DNA of 64,000 bases from Lelliottia wanjuensis (GTDB lineage: Bacteria > Pseudomonadota > Gammaproteobacteria > Enterobacterales > Enterobacteriaceae): assembly GCF_030238365.1 (NCBI RefSeq), contig NZ_JASSOT010000051.1:1-64000 (forward strand). Reading direction: 5' to 3'. The position numbers and the translations under genes are program-made. Shown here in pieces: positions 17,813 to 25,930 of this stretch. How positions within the stretch are numbered: position 1 is the stretch's first letter; each line of letters begins with the position of its first letter. The notes under the pieces were generated by a model that saw nothing but the letters and a program-made list of their open reading frames with translations, ran no database searches and was not told the DNA's origin.

Positions 17813-19582
17813 ATGCAAGCCTTACAAAGAAAATGGCAAAGCCTGCCACGCGGCGTGGTGGTGTTGATCACGGCGTTGGTGATCTACATCCCTTTGTCGT
17901 TCATCGTGATACAAAGCTTCTTATCCGCGCCGTTCTTTTCCCCGTCGAAAGAGTGGAGCCTGGAGTCATTTGGCTTCATTTTCACCGACCCGGATTTTTA
18001 TAAAGCGCTGAGAAGCGGATTTATTCTCGCTTTCGGCCTGGTCGCGATCGCCATTCCACTCGGGGGCGTGCTGGCCTTCCTGATGGTGCGAACCGACCTC
18101 CCCGGCCGCCGCCTGATCGAGCCGCTGATCCTCGTGCCGATCTTTGTCTCGCCGATGGTCCTCGGCTTTGGTTACGTGGTGGCCGCAGGTCCGGTGGGGT
18201 TCTTCTCCCTGTGGGCGCAGTCGCTGATCGGCTTCGTGCCGTGGAACATCTACGACATGTCGAGCATCGTGGTGATTGCCGGGCTGACGCACGTTCCGCA
18301 CGCCTATCTGTATATCTCCTCGGCGCTGCGCAGCGTCGGGTCTGATGTGGAAGAAGCCGCGCGGATTGCCGGGGCGTCGCCGCTGCAGGTGATGACCGCC
18401 GTCAGTCTGCCGATGGTGCGCCCTTCTATTCTCTACGCCGTCGTGCTGCTGTTTTTCCTCGGGCTGGAAGTGTTCGGCCTGATGCTGGTGCTCGGCGATC
18501 CGGAAGGCAACATGGTGCTGGCGACTTACCTGTACCAGTTGACCAATAAACTCGGCACGCCGTCTTATCATCTGATGGCCGCCGTCGCGGTGGTGCTGAT
18601 CTGTATCACCATCCCGCTGGTGATGCTCCAGCGCCGCCTGATGCGTACCGCCAACCGTTTTGTCACCATGAAAGGCAAAGCCTCTCAGGCACGTGCGTTA
18701 CCTCTCGGCAAATGGCGCTGGGTCGCCGGTGCCGTCGTCGCCTTCTGGCTGACGGTGACGATTGGCGTCCCGCTGCTGGGCGTGGTGCTGCGCGCGTTTA
18801 TCTCCAACTGGGGCGTGGGCGTGTCTGTCTGGGATGAGCTGTCGATCAACACTTTCCGCACCATCTGGCAGCAGCCGAACCTGCTGCGTGCGATCGTCAA
18901 CTCGATGGCAATTGGCGTGTTCGGCGGCGCGCTGGCGGTGGTTTGCTATCTGTTTATCGGCATCGCCATGCACCGTAAGCCGGACAACACCACGCGCTTC
19001 CTCGATTATAGCGTGCTGGTACCACGCGCCGTGCCAGGCCTGCTTGCCGGTCTGGCGTTCCTGTGGGTGTTCCTGTTCCTGCCGATGTGGCTGGATAACG
19101 CCCTGAAAACGGGCTGGCTTTCCGGAATGCCGTGGTCGCAGTGGCTGCGCGATAACCTGATTGTCTGGCTGCGATCGCTTCGCAGCACCATCTTCAGCGT
19201 CTGGCTGGCCTACACCGTGGTGTGGATGGCTTACGGCCTGCGACTCATCTCCTCCACGCTGCTGCAGGTGGCGCCGGAGCTGGAAGAAGCGGCGCGCAGC
19301 ACCGGCGCCACGCGCGGACAGATCACCCGCCACGTGACGATCCCGCTTTCTCGCTACGGTCTGATTGGTTCGTGGCTGTTGATGTTCCTGATTTTCGAGC
19401 GTGAATATTCTACCGGCGTGTACCTGCTTTCGCCGGGCACGGAGACCATCGGCTCGATGCTGGTTTCCCTGTGGGCGGCAGGCGCGATTGATATCGTGGC
19501 CGCGCTCTCCTTTATTAACATCCTGCTGGTGGTCGTCGGTCTGGGTATTGCCCTTCGTTTTGGAGTCAAATTACATGATTGA
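17813..19582 (+). CDS. ABC importer permease, fused two-half AfuB/FbpB type
   Basis: This inner-membrane permease of 589 residues serves the binding protein at 16596-17687. Two homologous halves each have multiple membrane segments and an EAA loop: VEEAARIAGASPLQVMTAVSLP in the first and LEEAARSTGATRGQITRHVTIP in the second. The longest frame opens at 17777, but that ATG lies just after the REP element. The ATG at 17813, preceded by CCAGGGAAACC, gives MQALQRKWQ followed by the first membrane segment and is preferred. The 3' end overlaps the ATPase gene by 8 nt. Confidence 0.88.
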   Translation: MQALQRKWQSLPRGVVVLITALVIYIPLSFIVIQSFLSAPFFSPSKEWSLESFGFIFTDPDFYKALRSGFILAFGLVAIAIPLGGVLAFLMVRTDLPGRRLIEPLILVPIFVSPMVLGFGYVVAAGPVGFFSLWAQSLIGFVPWNIYDMSSIVVIAGLTHVPHAYLYISSALRSVGSDVEEAARIAGASPLQVMTAVSLPMVRPSILYAVVLLFFLGLEVFGLMLVLGDPEGNMVLATYLYQLTNKLGTPSYHLMAAVAVVLICITIPLVMLQRRLMRTANRFVTMKGKASQARALPLGKWRWVAGAVVAFWLTVTIGVPLLGVVLRAFISNWGVGVSVWDELSINTFRTIWQQPNLLRAIVNSMAIGVFGGALAVVCYLFIGIAMHRKPDNTTRFLDYSVLVPRAVPGLLAGLAFLWVFLFLPMWLDNALKTGWLSGMPWSQWLRDNLIVWLRSLRSTIFSVWLAYTVVWMAYGLRLISSTLLQVAPELEEAARSTGATRGQITRHVTIPLSRYGLIGSWLLMFLIFEREYSTGVYLLSPGTETIGSMLVSLWAAGAIDIVAALSFINILLVVVGLGIALRFGVKLHD

Positions 19583-20645
19583 GTTAACGGTCGATAATCT
19601 GCATTTAACCTACGGCGACAATCCGGTATTAAAGGGTGTGTCCATGAACCTGAAGCGCGGCGAAGTGGTGTCGCTGCTGGGGCCATCGGGCAGCGGCAAA
19701 ACCACGCTGCTGCGCGCCGTCGCCGGGCTGGAAAAACCCACTCAGGGCGCGATCGTCATCGGCAACAACAAAGTGTATGACGGAACGCCGCGCAGCGAAG
19801 TGCCTGCCGAAGAGCGTAATCTCGGGCTGGTGTTTCAGTCCTACGCCCTGTGGCCGCATAAAACGGTATTTGAGAACGTGGCCTATCCGCTGAAATTGCG
19901 CAAAGTGCCGGCCAAAGAGATCACCCAGCGGGTTCAGGATGTGCTGGATCAGCTCGGGCTGGGTCATCTGGGCAAACGCCATCCGCATCAGCTTTCTGGT
20001 GGTCAGCAGCAGCGCGTGGCGATTGGCCGTGCGCTGGTTTACAACCCGCCGGTGATCCTGCTGGATGAGCCCCTGTCGAACCTCGACGCCAAGCTGCGGG
20101 AAGAAGCCCGCGTGTTCCTGCGCGAGCTGATCATCAAGCTCGGTCTGTCGGCGCTGATGGTGACGCACGACCAGAATGAGGCGATGGCGATTTCTGACCG
20201 CATCCTGCTGCTCAACAACGGCAAAATCGAGCAACAGGGCACGCCGCAGGAGATGTACGGTTCGCCAAAAACACTGTTTACCGCCGAGTTTATGGGGAGC
20301 AACAACCGTCTGCACGGCAAAATCACCGAAGTGCGCGACGGCAAAGCGCGCATCGAAGGCAGCGGCTGGTCCCTGTGGGGCAAAGCCGCCGAGGGTGTGC
20401 AAAGCGGCCAGGAAGGCACGGCGGTGATTCGCGTCGAACGCGTGGCGTTAGTCGACGGGCCAGGGGAAAATCAGTTCGAACTCCCGCTGCTGACCAGCAT
20501 GTATCTCGGCGATCGCTGGGAATACCTGTTCCGCACCAGCGGCGATGACTTTGTGATCCGTGCCTATGGCACTGAGGTTCGCGATCCGCAGCATTGCCAC
20601 CTGGCGTTACCGGAAAAGCACGTCTGGATTTTCCCGAAAGGGTGA
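19575..20645 (+). CDS. ABC importer ATPase, FbpC/AfuC type
   Basis: The 356-residue ATPase of the second importer has Walker A GPSGSGKTT, Q-loop LVFQSYALWPHKTV, signature SGGQQQRVAIGRAL, Walker B VILLDEPLSNLD and H-loop VTHDQNEAM, with a C-terminal TOBE-like domain. The frame is open from 19401, but the proper start is the ATG at 19575 (MIELTVDNLHLTYGD), overlapping the permease stop by 8 nt. A strong terminator follows, ending the operon. Confidence 0.92.
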   Translation: MIELTVDNLHLTYGDNPVLKGVSMNLKRGEVVSLLGPSGSGKTTLLRAVAGLEKPTQGAIVIGNNKVYDGTPRSEVPAEERNLGLVFQSYALWPHKTVFENVAYPLKLRKVPAKEITQRVQDVLDQLGLGHLGKRHPHQLSGGQQQRVAIGRALVYNPPVILLDEPLSNLDAKLREEARVFLRELIIKLGLSALMVTHDQNEAMAISDRILLLNNGKIEQQGTPQEMYGSPKTLFTAEFMGSNNRLHGKITEVRDGKARIEGSGWSLWGKAAEGVQSGQEGTAVIRVERVALVDGPGENQFELPLLTSMYLGDRWEYLFRTSGDDFVIRAYGTEVRDPQHCHLALPEKHVWIFPKG

Positions 20646-20650
20646 TGATG

Positions 20651-20679
20651 AAAGGGAGCGATTATGTCGCTCCCTTTTT
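20651..20679 (+). terminator. Rho-independent terminator of the second importer operon
   Basis: AAGGGAGCGA and TCGCTCCCTT form a 10-bp stem around a TTATG loop, followed by TTT. It lies within 35 nt of the ATPase stop. Confidence 0.9.
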
Positions 20680-20707
20680 GCAGAAATTTCATTTTGGGTT
20701 GTAGTGG

Positions 20708-21151
20708 TCATCGGGTTTGTTTCAGATAAACCATGTCACGTAACTGTATGCCGCCCTCAAAGATAGGATGATCATAATTATCGATAAAGAAATCCTTCAC
20801 CCGATGGGACTCAACAAATCCACAACGCTGATAGAAATCAAGGGTTGAAGGCACATCGCCGGTACCGACATACATGGTGTTAAAAGACGTGAAGTAGGTT
20901 TTTTTCAGGAATTCGATCATGGCCTTGCCATATCCCTTTCGTTGGGATGCAGGATCGGTTGCGATATTTTTCAGTTCACACTCGTGGCTATTTAACGCCA
21001 GAACGACGGCAATGCATTTCACGCCATTATCATCCAGCTTGAACATCCGCCCTGCGTCGAGATAGCGATCGATCATATCCTCCTGCTCATCGCCTAAGAG
21101 AAGGAGTTCAAGGTAGTCTTTTTTGTTATGTAATACTTCCTGGATGATCAT
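20708..21151 (-). CDS. GNAT-family N-acetyltransferase
   Basis: The 147-residue protein has the GNAT acetyl-CoA-binding motif ATDPASQRKGYGKAMIEFL (Q-x-x-G-x-G at residues about 78-83) and the later FYQRCGFVESHRV strand-turn. The substrate cannot be told from sequence. It is the last chromosomal gene before the island boundary at 21295-21321 and is transcribed towards the importer operon. Confidence 0.85.
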   Translation of the reverse strand: MIIQEVLHNKKDYLELLLLGDEQEDMIDRYLDAGRMFKLDDNGVKCIAVVLALNSHECELKNIATDPASQRKGYGKAMIEFLKKTYFTSFNTMYVGTGDVPSTLDFYQRCGFVESHRVKDFFIDNYDHPIFEGGIQLRDMVYLKQTR

Positions 21152-21294
21152 GAGGGTTTCCTTGTTAGCGCGATGGTTGGCGGAATTATTGCATTATCTA
21201 TGTGGGGTTAAGGAGGGTTTTGTTCGGATAATGCGAGATTGGGGCTGGTGAAAGCGGGAGTTTGTGGGGGAGTTGGTTTTGGTGGATTTTAAAA

Positions 21295-21321
21295 AGAGTT
21301 TGAAATGGTGCGATAATAGGA
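21295..21321. repeat. Island end repeat (att site distal to thrW)
   Basis: This 27-bp copy begins AGAGTTTGAAATGGTG and ends CGATAATAGGA. It matches 56005-56032 at every position except one missing C. The other copy contains the last 17 nt of thrW, so this is the duplicated target at the distal end of the island. Confidence 0.88.
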
Positions 21322-21381
21322 ACATAACAAACCACCAATATCCTTTGATAAATATAAATATTTCCTTGTTTCATCTTTATA

Positions 21382-21404
21382 AATGCCCCCATTTATGCCC
21401 CCAC
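21382..21404. repeat. Paired ATGCCCCCA motif near distal island end
   Basis: Two direct copies of ATGCCCCCA occur 12 nt apart (start to start) with AATGCCCCCATTTATGCCCC as the main part. An almost identical pair lies at 55881-55903 near the integrase end. They are candidate integrase arm-type binding sites; protein binding is inference. Confidence 0.55.
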
Positions 21405-21416
21405 CTTGGTATTCAT

Positions 21417-21445
21417 ACGACTCGATGAGCCTTTCATCGAGTCGT
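21417..21445. other. 12-bp perfect palindrome with 5-nt loop near island end
   Basis: ACGACTCGATGA (21417-21428) is exactly complementary to TCATCGAGTCGT (21434-21445) around GCCTT. No T-run follows on either strand, so it is not an obvious terminator. It sits 96 nt inside the island end, downstream of cbtA. The rest of 21152-21499 is AT-rich with no gene. Confidence 0.6.
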
Positions 21446-21499
21446 TAATCTCATCAAATTCTTCACGTATCGTGGAAACCTTCTCAGATCTCCATCTCC

Positions 21500-21868
21500 T
21501 CACAGCCGTGATCGGCTAAGAACAATATTACTTACCTCCCTGTAAGAACACTGGCTCATCAGCCCGCACGCTTTCCTGGCATGAAGAATGTCTGTCGCAG
21601 TCAAATATGGTGCTTGTACCTGTGAGGAAAATCCACAGCGATCGATACGGACTAACTCATACTTCTCCACCAGAAAGTTAACGGCATTAGCCAGAGTGAT
21701 ACCGGCATCGATATGTTCCTGTATGACGGCTTCATCACTAAAAGGTGTGTCGTGTAGCGTCAGACCATAGTGCTGTTCAAGCAGGCGAGTAAGCAACATT
21801 TGCCAGACAGTTACGGGCGGCAGACATTGCTTCGCCGCCTGTGGGATGATTACAGGTAGAGTATTCAT
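21500..21868 (-). CDS. cbtA: CbtA/YkfI/YeeV-family toxin (type IV toxin-antitoxin)
   Basis: CbtA toxins bind FtsZ and MreB and block cell division and elongation. The 122-residue protein shows the strongly conserved family sequence: [40 protein letters not shown] and [16 protein letters not shown]. The open frame extends to 21985, but the ATG at 21866-21868 ([12 protein letters not shown]) is the family start. It follows the cognate antitoxin gene by 20 nt, as in CP4-type prophages. It is the cargo gene nearest the distal island end. Confidence 0.95.
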   Translation of the reverse strand: MNTLPVIIPQAAKQCLPPVTVWQMLLTRLLEQHYGLTLHDTPFSDEAVIQEHIDAGITLANAVNFLVEKYELVRIDRCGFSSQVQAPYLTATDILHARKACGLMSQCSYREVSNIVLSRSRL

Positions 21869-21888
21869 GTTTGCTCTTTCAAAATTAG

Positions 21889-22215
21889 TTAGCGTTGAGT
21901 GGGATAGACGACGATGTAAACGTAGCCGCAACTGCCAAGGGTATCGGCTTCGCAGGTGAAACCGTTGTGGTACAGGGTGACGCAATGGGCATGGCGGGAA
22001 TTCAGCTCGCCAGTGGTCAACATTGATTCCATCTGACTGATAAAGTGCGGAAATGCTTCCTCCAGTTTAAGACATTCGGTATCGCTGGACATTCCCATCA
22101 CCCCAGCCCTGTCTGCCAGGTAATGTAGCCGGTTGCCTTCCTGAACTAATCTGGCACCAAACCGTGGAACAATATCGCTTTTTAGCCCCCATTCATGGGC
22201 TGGTATTAATGACAT
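21889..22215 (-). CDS. cbeA: CbeA/YafW/YeeU-family antitoxin
   Basis: CbeA-type antitoxins counter CbtA by stabilising FtsZ and MreB filaments rather than binding the toxin. The 108-residue product has the family features [28 protein letters not shown] and [11 protein letters not shown]. It lies between the RadC-like gene (12 nt upstream) and the toxin gene (20 nt downstream) in the order radC-antitoxin-toxin found in E. coli CP4-6 and CP4-44. The ribosome site AGGGAGGTTTTC precedes the ATG. Confidence 0.95.
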   Translation of the reverse strand: MSLIPAHEWGLKSDIVPRFGARLVQEGNRLHYLADRAGVMGMSSDTECLKLEEAFPHFISQMESMLTTGELNSRHAHCVTLYHNGFTCEADTLGSCGYVYIVVYPTQR

Positions 22216-22227
22216 GAAAACCTCCCT

Positions 22228-22698
22228 TTAAAGCAAACCAAGCTCAGCAAATGACACAACCTCGTTTCCCACCACAAGATGATCCAGCACACGAACTTCC
22301 ACCAGAGCCAAGGCTTTCATAATCCTCTGAGTAATATGTTTGTCCTGCTGACTGATTTCTGTCGTGCCGGACGGATGGTTGTGCGCCAGAATGACCGCAG
22401 CGGCGTTATGTTTCAGAGCTGACTTCACCACCTCGCGAGGATGTACTTCGGTATGGCTAAGCGTGCCAGTAAACAGCGTTTCTCGCTCCAGCAGGCAATG
22501 CTGATTGTCGAGATACATCACGATGAAAACTTCCCGCTCCATGTGAGCCATTTGTAGCTGAAGCCAGGTCTTAGTGAAGCAGGTGGAAGTAAAAGACTCA
22601 TTCGGCTGGCGCTGATACTTTTCCAATAGTCGTAACGCCCGACGGATAATGCGTTGCTCATTTGGCAGGAATACCGGGGATAAATTGAGTGCGGACAT
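22228..22698 (-). CDS. RadC-family JAMM-domain protein (YeeS/YkfG-like)
   Basis: The 156-residue protein has the RadC/JAMM metal-site motif [14 protein letters not shown] (about residues 110-123) and the C-terminal [20 protein letters not shown]. The conserved Glu of the JAMM set lies earlier in the chain. Members are common on mobile islands next to CbtA/CbeA; their biochemical role is unsettled and the old link to DNA repair is not supported. The gene is separated from the DUF932 gene by a terminator and heads the toxin-antitoxin operon. Confidence 0.92.
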   Translation of the reverse strand: MSALNLSPVFLPNEQRIIRRALRLLEKYQRQPNESFTSTCFTKTWLQLQMAHMEREVFIVMYLDNQHCLLERETLFTGTLSHTEVHPREVVKSALKHNAAAVILAHNHPSGTTEISQQDKHITQRIMKALALVEVRVLDHLVVGNEVVSFAELGLL

Positions 22699-22714
22699 AA
22701 TTGCTCCTTAAATC

Positions 22715-22744
22715 AAAAAGCCCCGCCGGTTTAGTGGCAGGGCG
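22715..22744 (-). terminator. Rho-independent terminator between DUF932 gene and radC-like gene
   Basis: On the minus strand GCCCTGCC pairs with GGCGGGGC (one G-T pair) around an 8-nt loop, followed by TTTTTGATTT. It ends the DUF932 transcript. Confidence 0.8.
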
Positions 22745-22768
22745 TGAAGATAGGGTTGGTAAAAAGCT

Positions 22769-23590
22769 TCATGAGGCAAGTTGCAGCATATTCTCGGCCA
22801 TCACCCAAAGGGCACGGTTAAGTTTCACATCTCCGTCGATGCCTTTAACAGCGCGTGTATGGGAGCGTTGACCTCTGGTCGTTCGACCGGACAGCCCACC
22901 TTTAATCAGGTTTTCCTGAATACGCTGGTAAGTAGTCCACAAGTCATTACTTTCATCCTGCCAGCGGCGTGGAGAGAGTATCTGCGTTTCCGTCACCGGC
23001 TGATGCTCTTCACCAAAGCGATAGGTTAATGCCGCTTTCGCCATTGCCTGCTGTGCAGGTGGCGGTAATATCAGCGACTGCATGGCATCACGCTTCTCTT
23101 CCACTTGATCAAATATCCCCAGTACTTCGTAAGCCCCTTCTATGACTTTCTCCACCACATTGCCTTTATGCGGCACGCGCACCTCTCCGAAAGACTCACC
23201 GCAAATCAGTCCATTCTGGCAAACCGATCTGAATAACCCAGGCAACATCTGGTATGAACTTGAACCGTCATGGCTGTTAAGCAGGATGATTTCTGGCACC
23301 TGTTTGCCAGTGATCTGGCCTTCGCGACGCAGGCGCAGCATGTGTTTGGTGTGCTCTCGCTTGCTCTGGTCCCGCACGCGTGTCTGGCAGGCAAAGAACG
23401 GTTGGAAGCCTTCGCGTTGCAAGTTATCGAGAAGGGTAATTGTCGGAATGTAGGTATAGCGATCGCTACGGGATTCATGCTTTTCTTCGCTGAAGACGCT
23501 TGGCACATAATGCGCCAGTTCGTCGCGGGTTAACGGGCGGTCGCGGCGAACAAGATTGACCGAGCCAAAGCGGCTGGCTAAACGAGTCAT
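22769..23590 (-). CDS. DUF932 protein (YafZ-like)
   Basis: The 273-residue cytoplasmic protein matches the DUF932 family found on plasmids and CP4-type prophages (YafZ in E. coli K-12). Recognisable stretches are RYTYIPTITLLDNLQREGF, EIILLNSHDGSSSYQM and QNGLICGESFGEVRVPHKG. Molecular function is unknown. Members accompany CbtA/CbeA and RadC-like genes, as here. Terminators lie on both sides (22715-22744 and 23615-23639), so it is probably a single-gene unit. Confidence 0.9.
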   Translation of the reverse strand: MTRLASRFGSVNLVRRDRPLTRDELAHYVPSVFSEEKHESRSDRYTYIPTITLLDNLQREGFQPFFACQTRVRDQSKREHTKHMLRLRREGQITGKQVPEIILLNSHDGSSSYQMLPGLFRSVCQNGLICGESFGEVRVPHKGNVVEKVIEGAYEVLGIFDQVEEKRDAMQSLILPPPAQQAMAKAALTYRFGEEHQPVTETQILSPRRWQDESNDLWTTYQRIQENLIKGGLSGRTTRGQRSHTRAVKGIDGDVKLNRALWVMAENMLQLAS

Positions 23591-23614
23591 AGTTAATTCC
23601 TTTATGAATGGGCA

Positions 23615-23639
23615 TAAAAGCCACTTCTGTGAAGTGGCT
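23615..23639 (-). terminator. Rho-independent terminator upstream of DUF932 gene
   Basis: AGCCACTTC (23619-23627) pairs with GAAGTGGCT (23631-23639) around TGT; on the minus strand the hairpin is followed by TTTATG. It would end transcription entering from the open frame at 23651. Confidence 0.75.
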
Positions 23640-23650
23640 ATGGAGGGTAT

Positions 23651-23986
23651 TCAGGGAGTAGCGGGTGGCAGCTCTTGCAGTGGCGACAGTTCACCGTCAG
23701 GTAATGTCGGCGAGATTAGCTCGTCGATCTGCTGATGTTGTAATCGACGCAGAATGAAAGGTTTACCGTACTGGAAGCATCGAATGCACCATTCGTACTT
23801 CACGACTCGCCTTATGACGGGAGGCAGGTGTTCATACGCTTTGCCGCATACTGAAAAAACAAAGGCATCATCATTAATTCTGCCCTCTGCTATTGCAGCC
23901 AGTCCTTTGATAACGCGACACTTCAGCTTTTGCCGGGAATCAACTTTCAGGCAAGAATGGCGAGTTTTTTTATGAGTCTTATCAGA
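23651..23986 (-). pseudogene. Open frame of about 110 codons with no ATG, possibly a broken gene
   Basis: On the minus strand a frame runs from after a stop near 23987 to TGA at 23651-23653. Its product looks protein-like, for example CRVIKGLAAIAEGRINDDAF, VCGKAYEHLPPVIRRVV and EWCIRCFQYGKPFILRRL. No in-frame ATG exists. A CTG at 23948-23950 overlaps the TGA stop of the preceding frame (23947-24150), so coupling or a frameshift is possible. It is followed by a proper terminator. I do not recognise the family. It could be a gene that lost its start, or one using a non-standard start. Confidence 0.45.
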
Positions 23987-24150
23987 CTAAAGGTCATCAG
24001 GCTGGCTCCCATAGTCTGGCATACGACCGACTTACTTCTTAGCAGAGTGAGTCCCGCGACGCTGAAAACAACGGGCCAGGTCAGATCCAGAGGTGCTGTA
24101 TCTGGCGCTGTATCGTCCGGGAATTTTTGGCTTTTCATAGGTCTTTCCAT
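23947..24150 (-). CDS. Small hypothetical protein with possible membrane segments
   Basis: The 67-residue ORF lies directly upstream of the ATG-less frame at 23651. Its middle part is hydrophobic (TWPVVFSVAGLTLL) and so is a later stretch. I know no homologue. It may be the N-terminal part of one gene now split by a frameshift near 23947. The spacing to the secreted protein gene at 24197 is 46 nt. Support is weak and rests on position and length. Confidence 0.3.
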   Translation of the reverse strand: MERPMKSQKFPDDTAPDTAPLDLTWPVVFSVAGLTLLRSKSVVCQTMGASLMTFSLIRLIKKLAILA

Positions 24151-24196
24151 AAAACGTCCGGTACCGCAGGAAGCGTATACCGGACCAGGTGAGTAA

Positions 24197-25036
24197 TCAG
24201 GGGAGATCGACGGAGGCTATTTCCTCAGAAGCGTTTGTGGGGCCACTGTAAACACCGACGTATTCATTTAGAGGAAAGATAATTACTGCATTTTTCTTCG
24301 GGTCGAATGAACAACCATTTAATCCTGCAATTGCGGCAGTTTTCCCGGAGCTTGTGTTTTTGACAATCAGTTTGTTGTCAGCACAACTGCTGGCTTTGAC
24401 GTAATTCACCACATAACCATCCTGCTCTGCGACGATATCTCCAGTTGCTGCTTTTGGCTGAGAGTTACTTTCTTTCTGCCCACTTACGCGTTTGCTGCTG
24501 TAAGGAATATATTGCGCAGCATCGTTCCGCAGGGTCGGTGGATCATTGTTCAGGCCAAGATATACAGGACAACCGGAGGCACCCACCTCACAGCTCTTTT
24601 CGACGATGGCGCGTGACGGCCAGCCTTTTGTGCCGATGTAGGCAGCACCGGTTTCATCAAGGCAGTAAGTTTCCTCCCAGGTGTAATTTTTATTCTTACC
24701 CGGCATGGTTTGGGTTGTGATGAGGCAAGTCAGAGCCTTAACCGGTTTACCGTCGTAGCGGATAAAGTTCTGTTCAAGCGGTGATGCTGCATACAGCAAA
24801 GGAGATATGTTCGCAGCAGCAGCCTTGCTTTGTGCCTCAGCGCTAAAACCAACTTTGTTGTTGAGTTTTACGCTGACTGCTGCATCGTTCATTTCGCGAA
24901 GCATTTCACCGCCGTTATCTGTCAGAAAGAACGTGTATCGCTCTGGGTGAATATTACCGGGAATGGTGATGGCAAAACTTAGAGCAGGAAACGAAAGCAC
25001 TGAGATTATAAATAAGCGTGAAATGAACTCTGTCAT
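24197..25036 (-). CDS. Secreted protein of unknown function
   Basis: The 279-residue product has a clear Sec signal peptide: MTEFISRLFIISVLSFPALS then FAITIPGN, cleavage near residue 22. The mature part contains several cysteines (C-x-L-I-T near 104, YCLDETG, SCEVGASGCPVYLG, SSCADNK, NGCSFD), suggesting disulphides in the periplasm. I recognise no family. It sits in the island in the same direction as the smaller secreted protein gene at 25150, with a terminator-like hairpin between them. Confidence 0.65.
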   Translation of the reverse strand: MTEFISRLFIISVLSFPALSFAITIPGNIHPERYTFFLTDNGGEMLREMNDAAVSVKLNNKVGFSAEAQSKAAAANISPLLYAASPLEQNFIRYDGKPVKALTCLITTQTMPGKNKNYTWEETYCLDETGAAYIGTKGWPSRAIVEKSCEVGASGCPVYLGLNNDPPTLRNDAAQYIPYSSKRVSGQKESNSQPKAATGDIVAEQDGYVVNYVKASSCADNKLIVKNTSSGKTAAIAGLNGCSFDPKKNAVIIFPLNEYVGVYSGPTNASEEIASVDLP

Positions 25037-25103
25037 AGTGACACCCTGAGGACGTTTGTTGTTGGCTCTGCTGGGCGTACCCGGACTCCAGCAACGAGTG
25101 GTT

Positions 25104-25126
25104 AAAACAGCAAACTGTGCTGTTTT
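25104..25126. terminator. Hairpin between the two secreted-protein genes
   Basis: AAAACAGCA (25104-25112) pairs with TGCTGTTTT (25118-25126) around AACTG, 24 nt downstream of the gene at 25150-25584. A/T-rich stem ends give a U-run in either direction. Confidence 0.65.
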
Positions 25127-25149
25127 GAAAAATAGGCGAAGAAAGGTGC

Positions 25150-25584
25150 TTAACGGCTGATGCAGTCTTGCCAGGTTACCTCTTTCAGCGCTTCCTGAAG
25201 ACCTGCGGTTTTGAACGGTTTGGACAATGGTTTACTGGCTTCAGTGACTTCCAGCACGCCTTCATCACCGGTGTTTTTGAGCGCCATAAATGCAGCTTCG
25301 CCTAATCGATAATGGGTTGAGTTGATGTTCAGCCCCGGCTCTTTCAGTCCAGCACCAGAAGATATGAGAAAATTTCTGTCTGGCTTGCTGTAGGTGACGC
25401 CCATGTGACCTTCGTTGCAAGTGAAGGTAATGCGCTCACCAACATCATTGTCGGCGTTTATTGAAAATTCCATTCCGCTGGTATTACCAAACCAGTTACC
25501 CCACTGCTGTTCCTGAATGGCCGCGTGCGAAGTCGCGGTGAATAAGGTTGCACTGAGAAAGAGTGCAGAAGTGACCTTCAACAT
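25150..25584 (-). CDS. Small secreted protein of unknown function
   Basis: The 144-residue product has a signal peptide (MLKVTSALFLSATLFTATSHA before AIQEQQWG, about 21 residues). The mature domain of about 123 residues has two cysteines (TCNEGH and the C-terminal WQDCISR) that could form one disulphide. I recognise no family. The ribosome site is AAGGAATCTCTATG-like with AGGAAT 7 nt before the ATG. It shares direction and secretion with the gene at 24197 but each appears to have its own terminator. Confidence 0.65.
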   Translation of the reverse strand: MLKVTSALFLSATLFTATSHAAIQEQQWGNWFGNTSGMEFSINADNDVGERITFTCNEGHMGVTYSKPDRNFLISSGAGLKEPGLNINSTHYRLGEAAFMALKNTGDEGVLEVTEASKPLSKPFKTAGLQEALKEVTWQDCISR

Positions 25585-25612
25585 AGAGATTCCTTACTGT
25601 TGTTTTACAAAC

Positions 25613-25644
25613 GAAAAGTGGCCCTTTGCTGCACAAAAGGCCAC
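25613..25644 (-). terminator. Rho-independent terminator upstream of the small secreted-protein gene
   Basis: On the minus strand GTGGCCTTT pairs with AAAGGGCCAC (one bulge) around TGTGCAGC, followed by TTTTCGTTTG. It isolates the gene at 25150 from transcription coming from 25931-26962. Confidence 0.75.
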
Positions 25645-25930
25645 CTGATCGTATGCATTTGGAGTGGGATGGGATAATCGTTATTACAGATCAGTTTCCA
25701 GGGATTGATCGTTATCATCTATTATAAAAACGATTAATAAATAACAATCAATAGCCAATGACTATCATCAATGGGAGTATCGATCGGCGTGACAGATCAA
25801 TCAATTGCAACAATTGAACAACACTCGGCCGACTGGTTCATTAGGGTGATATAGGTTTGAAATTATCTGGAAGAAGGCGAGATTATTTGGACCGACATAA
25901 AATCAGCCCAAGAGATAATAAGGAGGCTTG
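25645..25930. other. AT-rich intergenic region with small inverted repeats
   Basis: There is no gene here. It contains TCAATTG CAA CAATTGA (25801-25817), a perfect 7-bp inverted repeat, and several GATCGTTATC-like words between 25670 and 25720. These may be operators for the gene at 25150 or for the ribbon-helix-helix protein encoded alongside; that is speculative. Confidence 0.4.
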
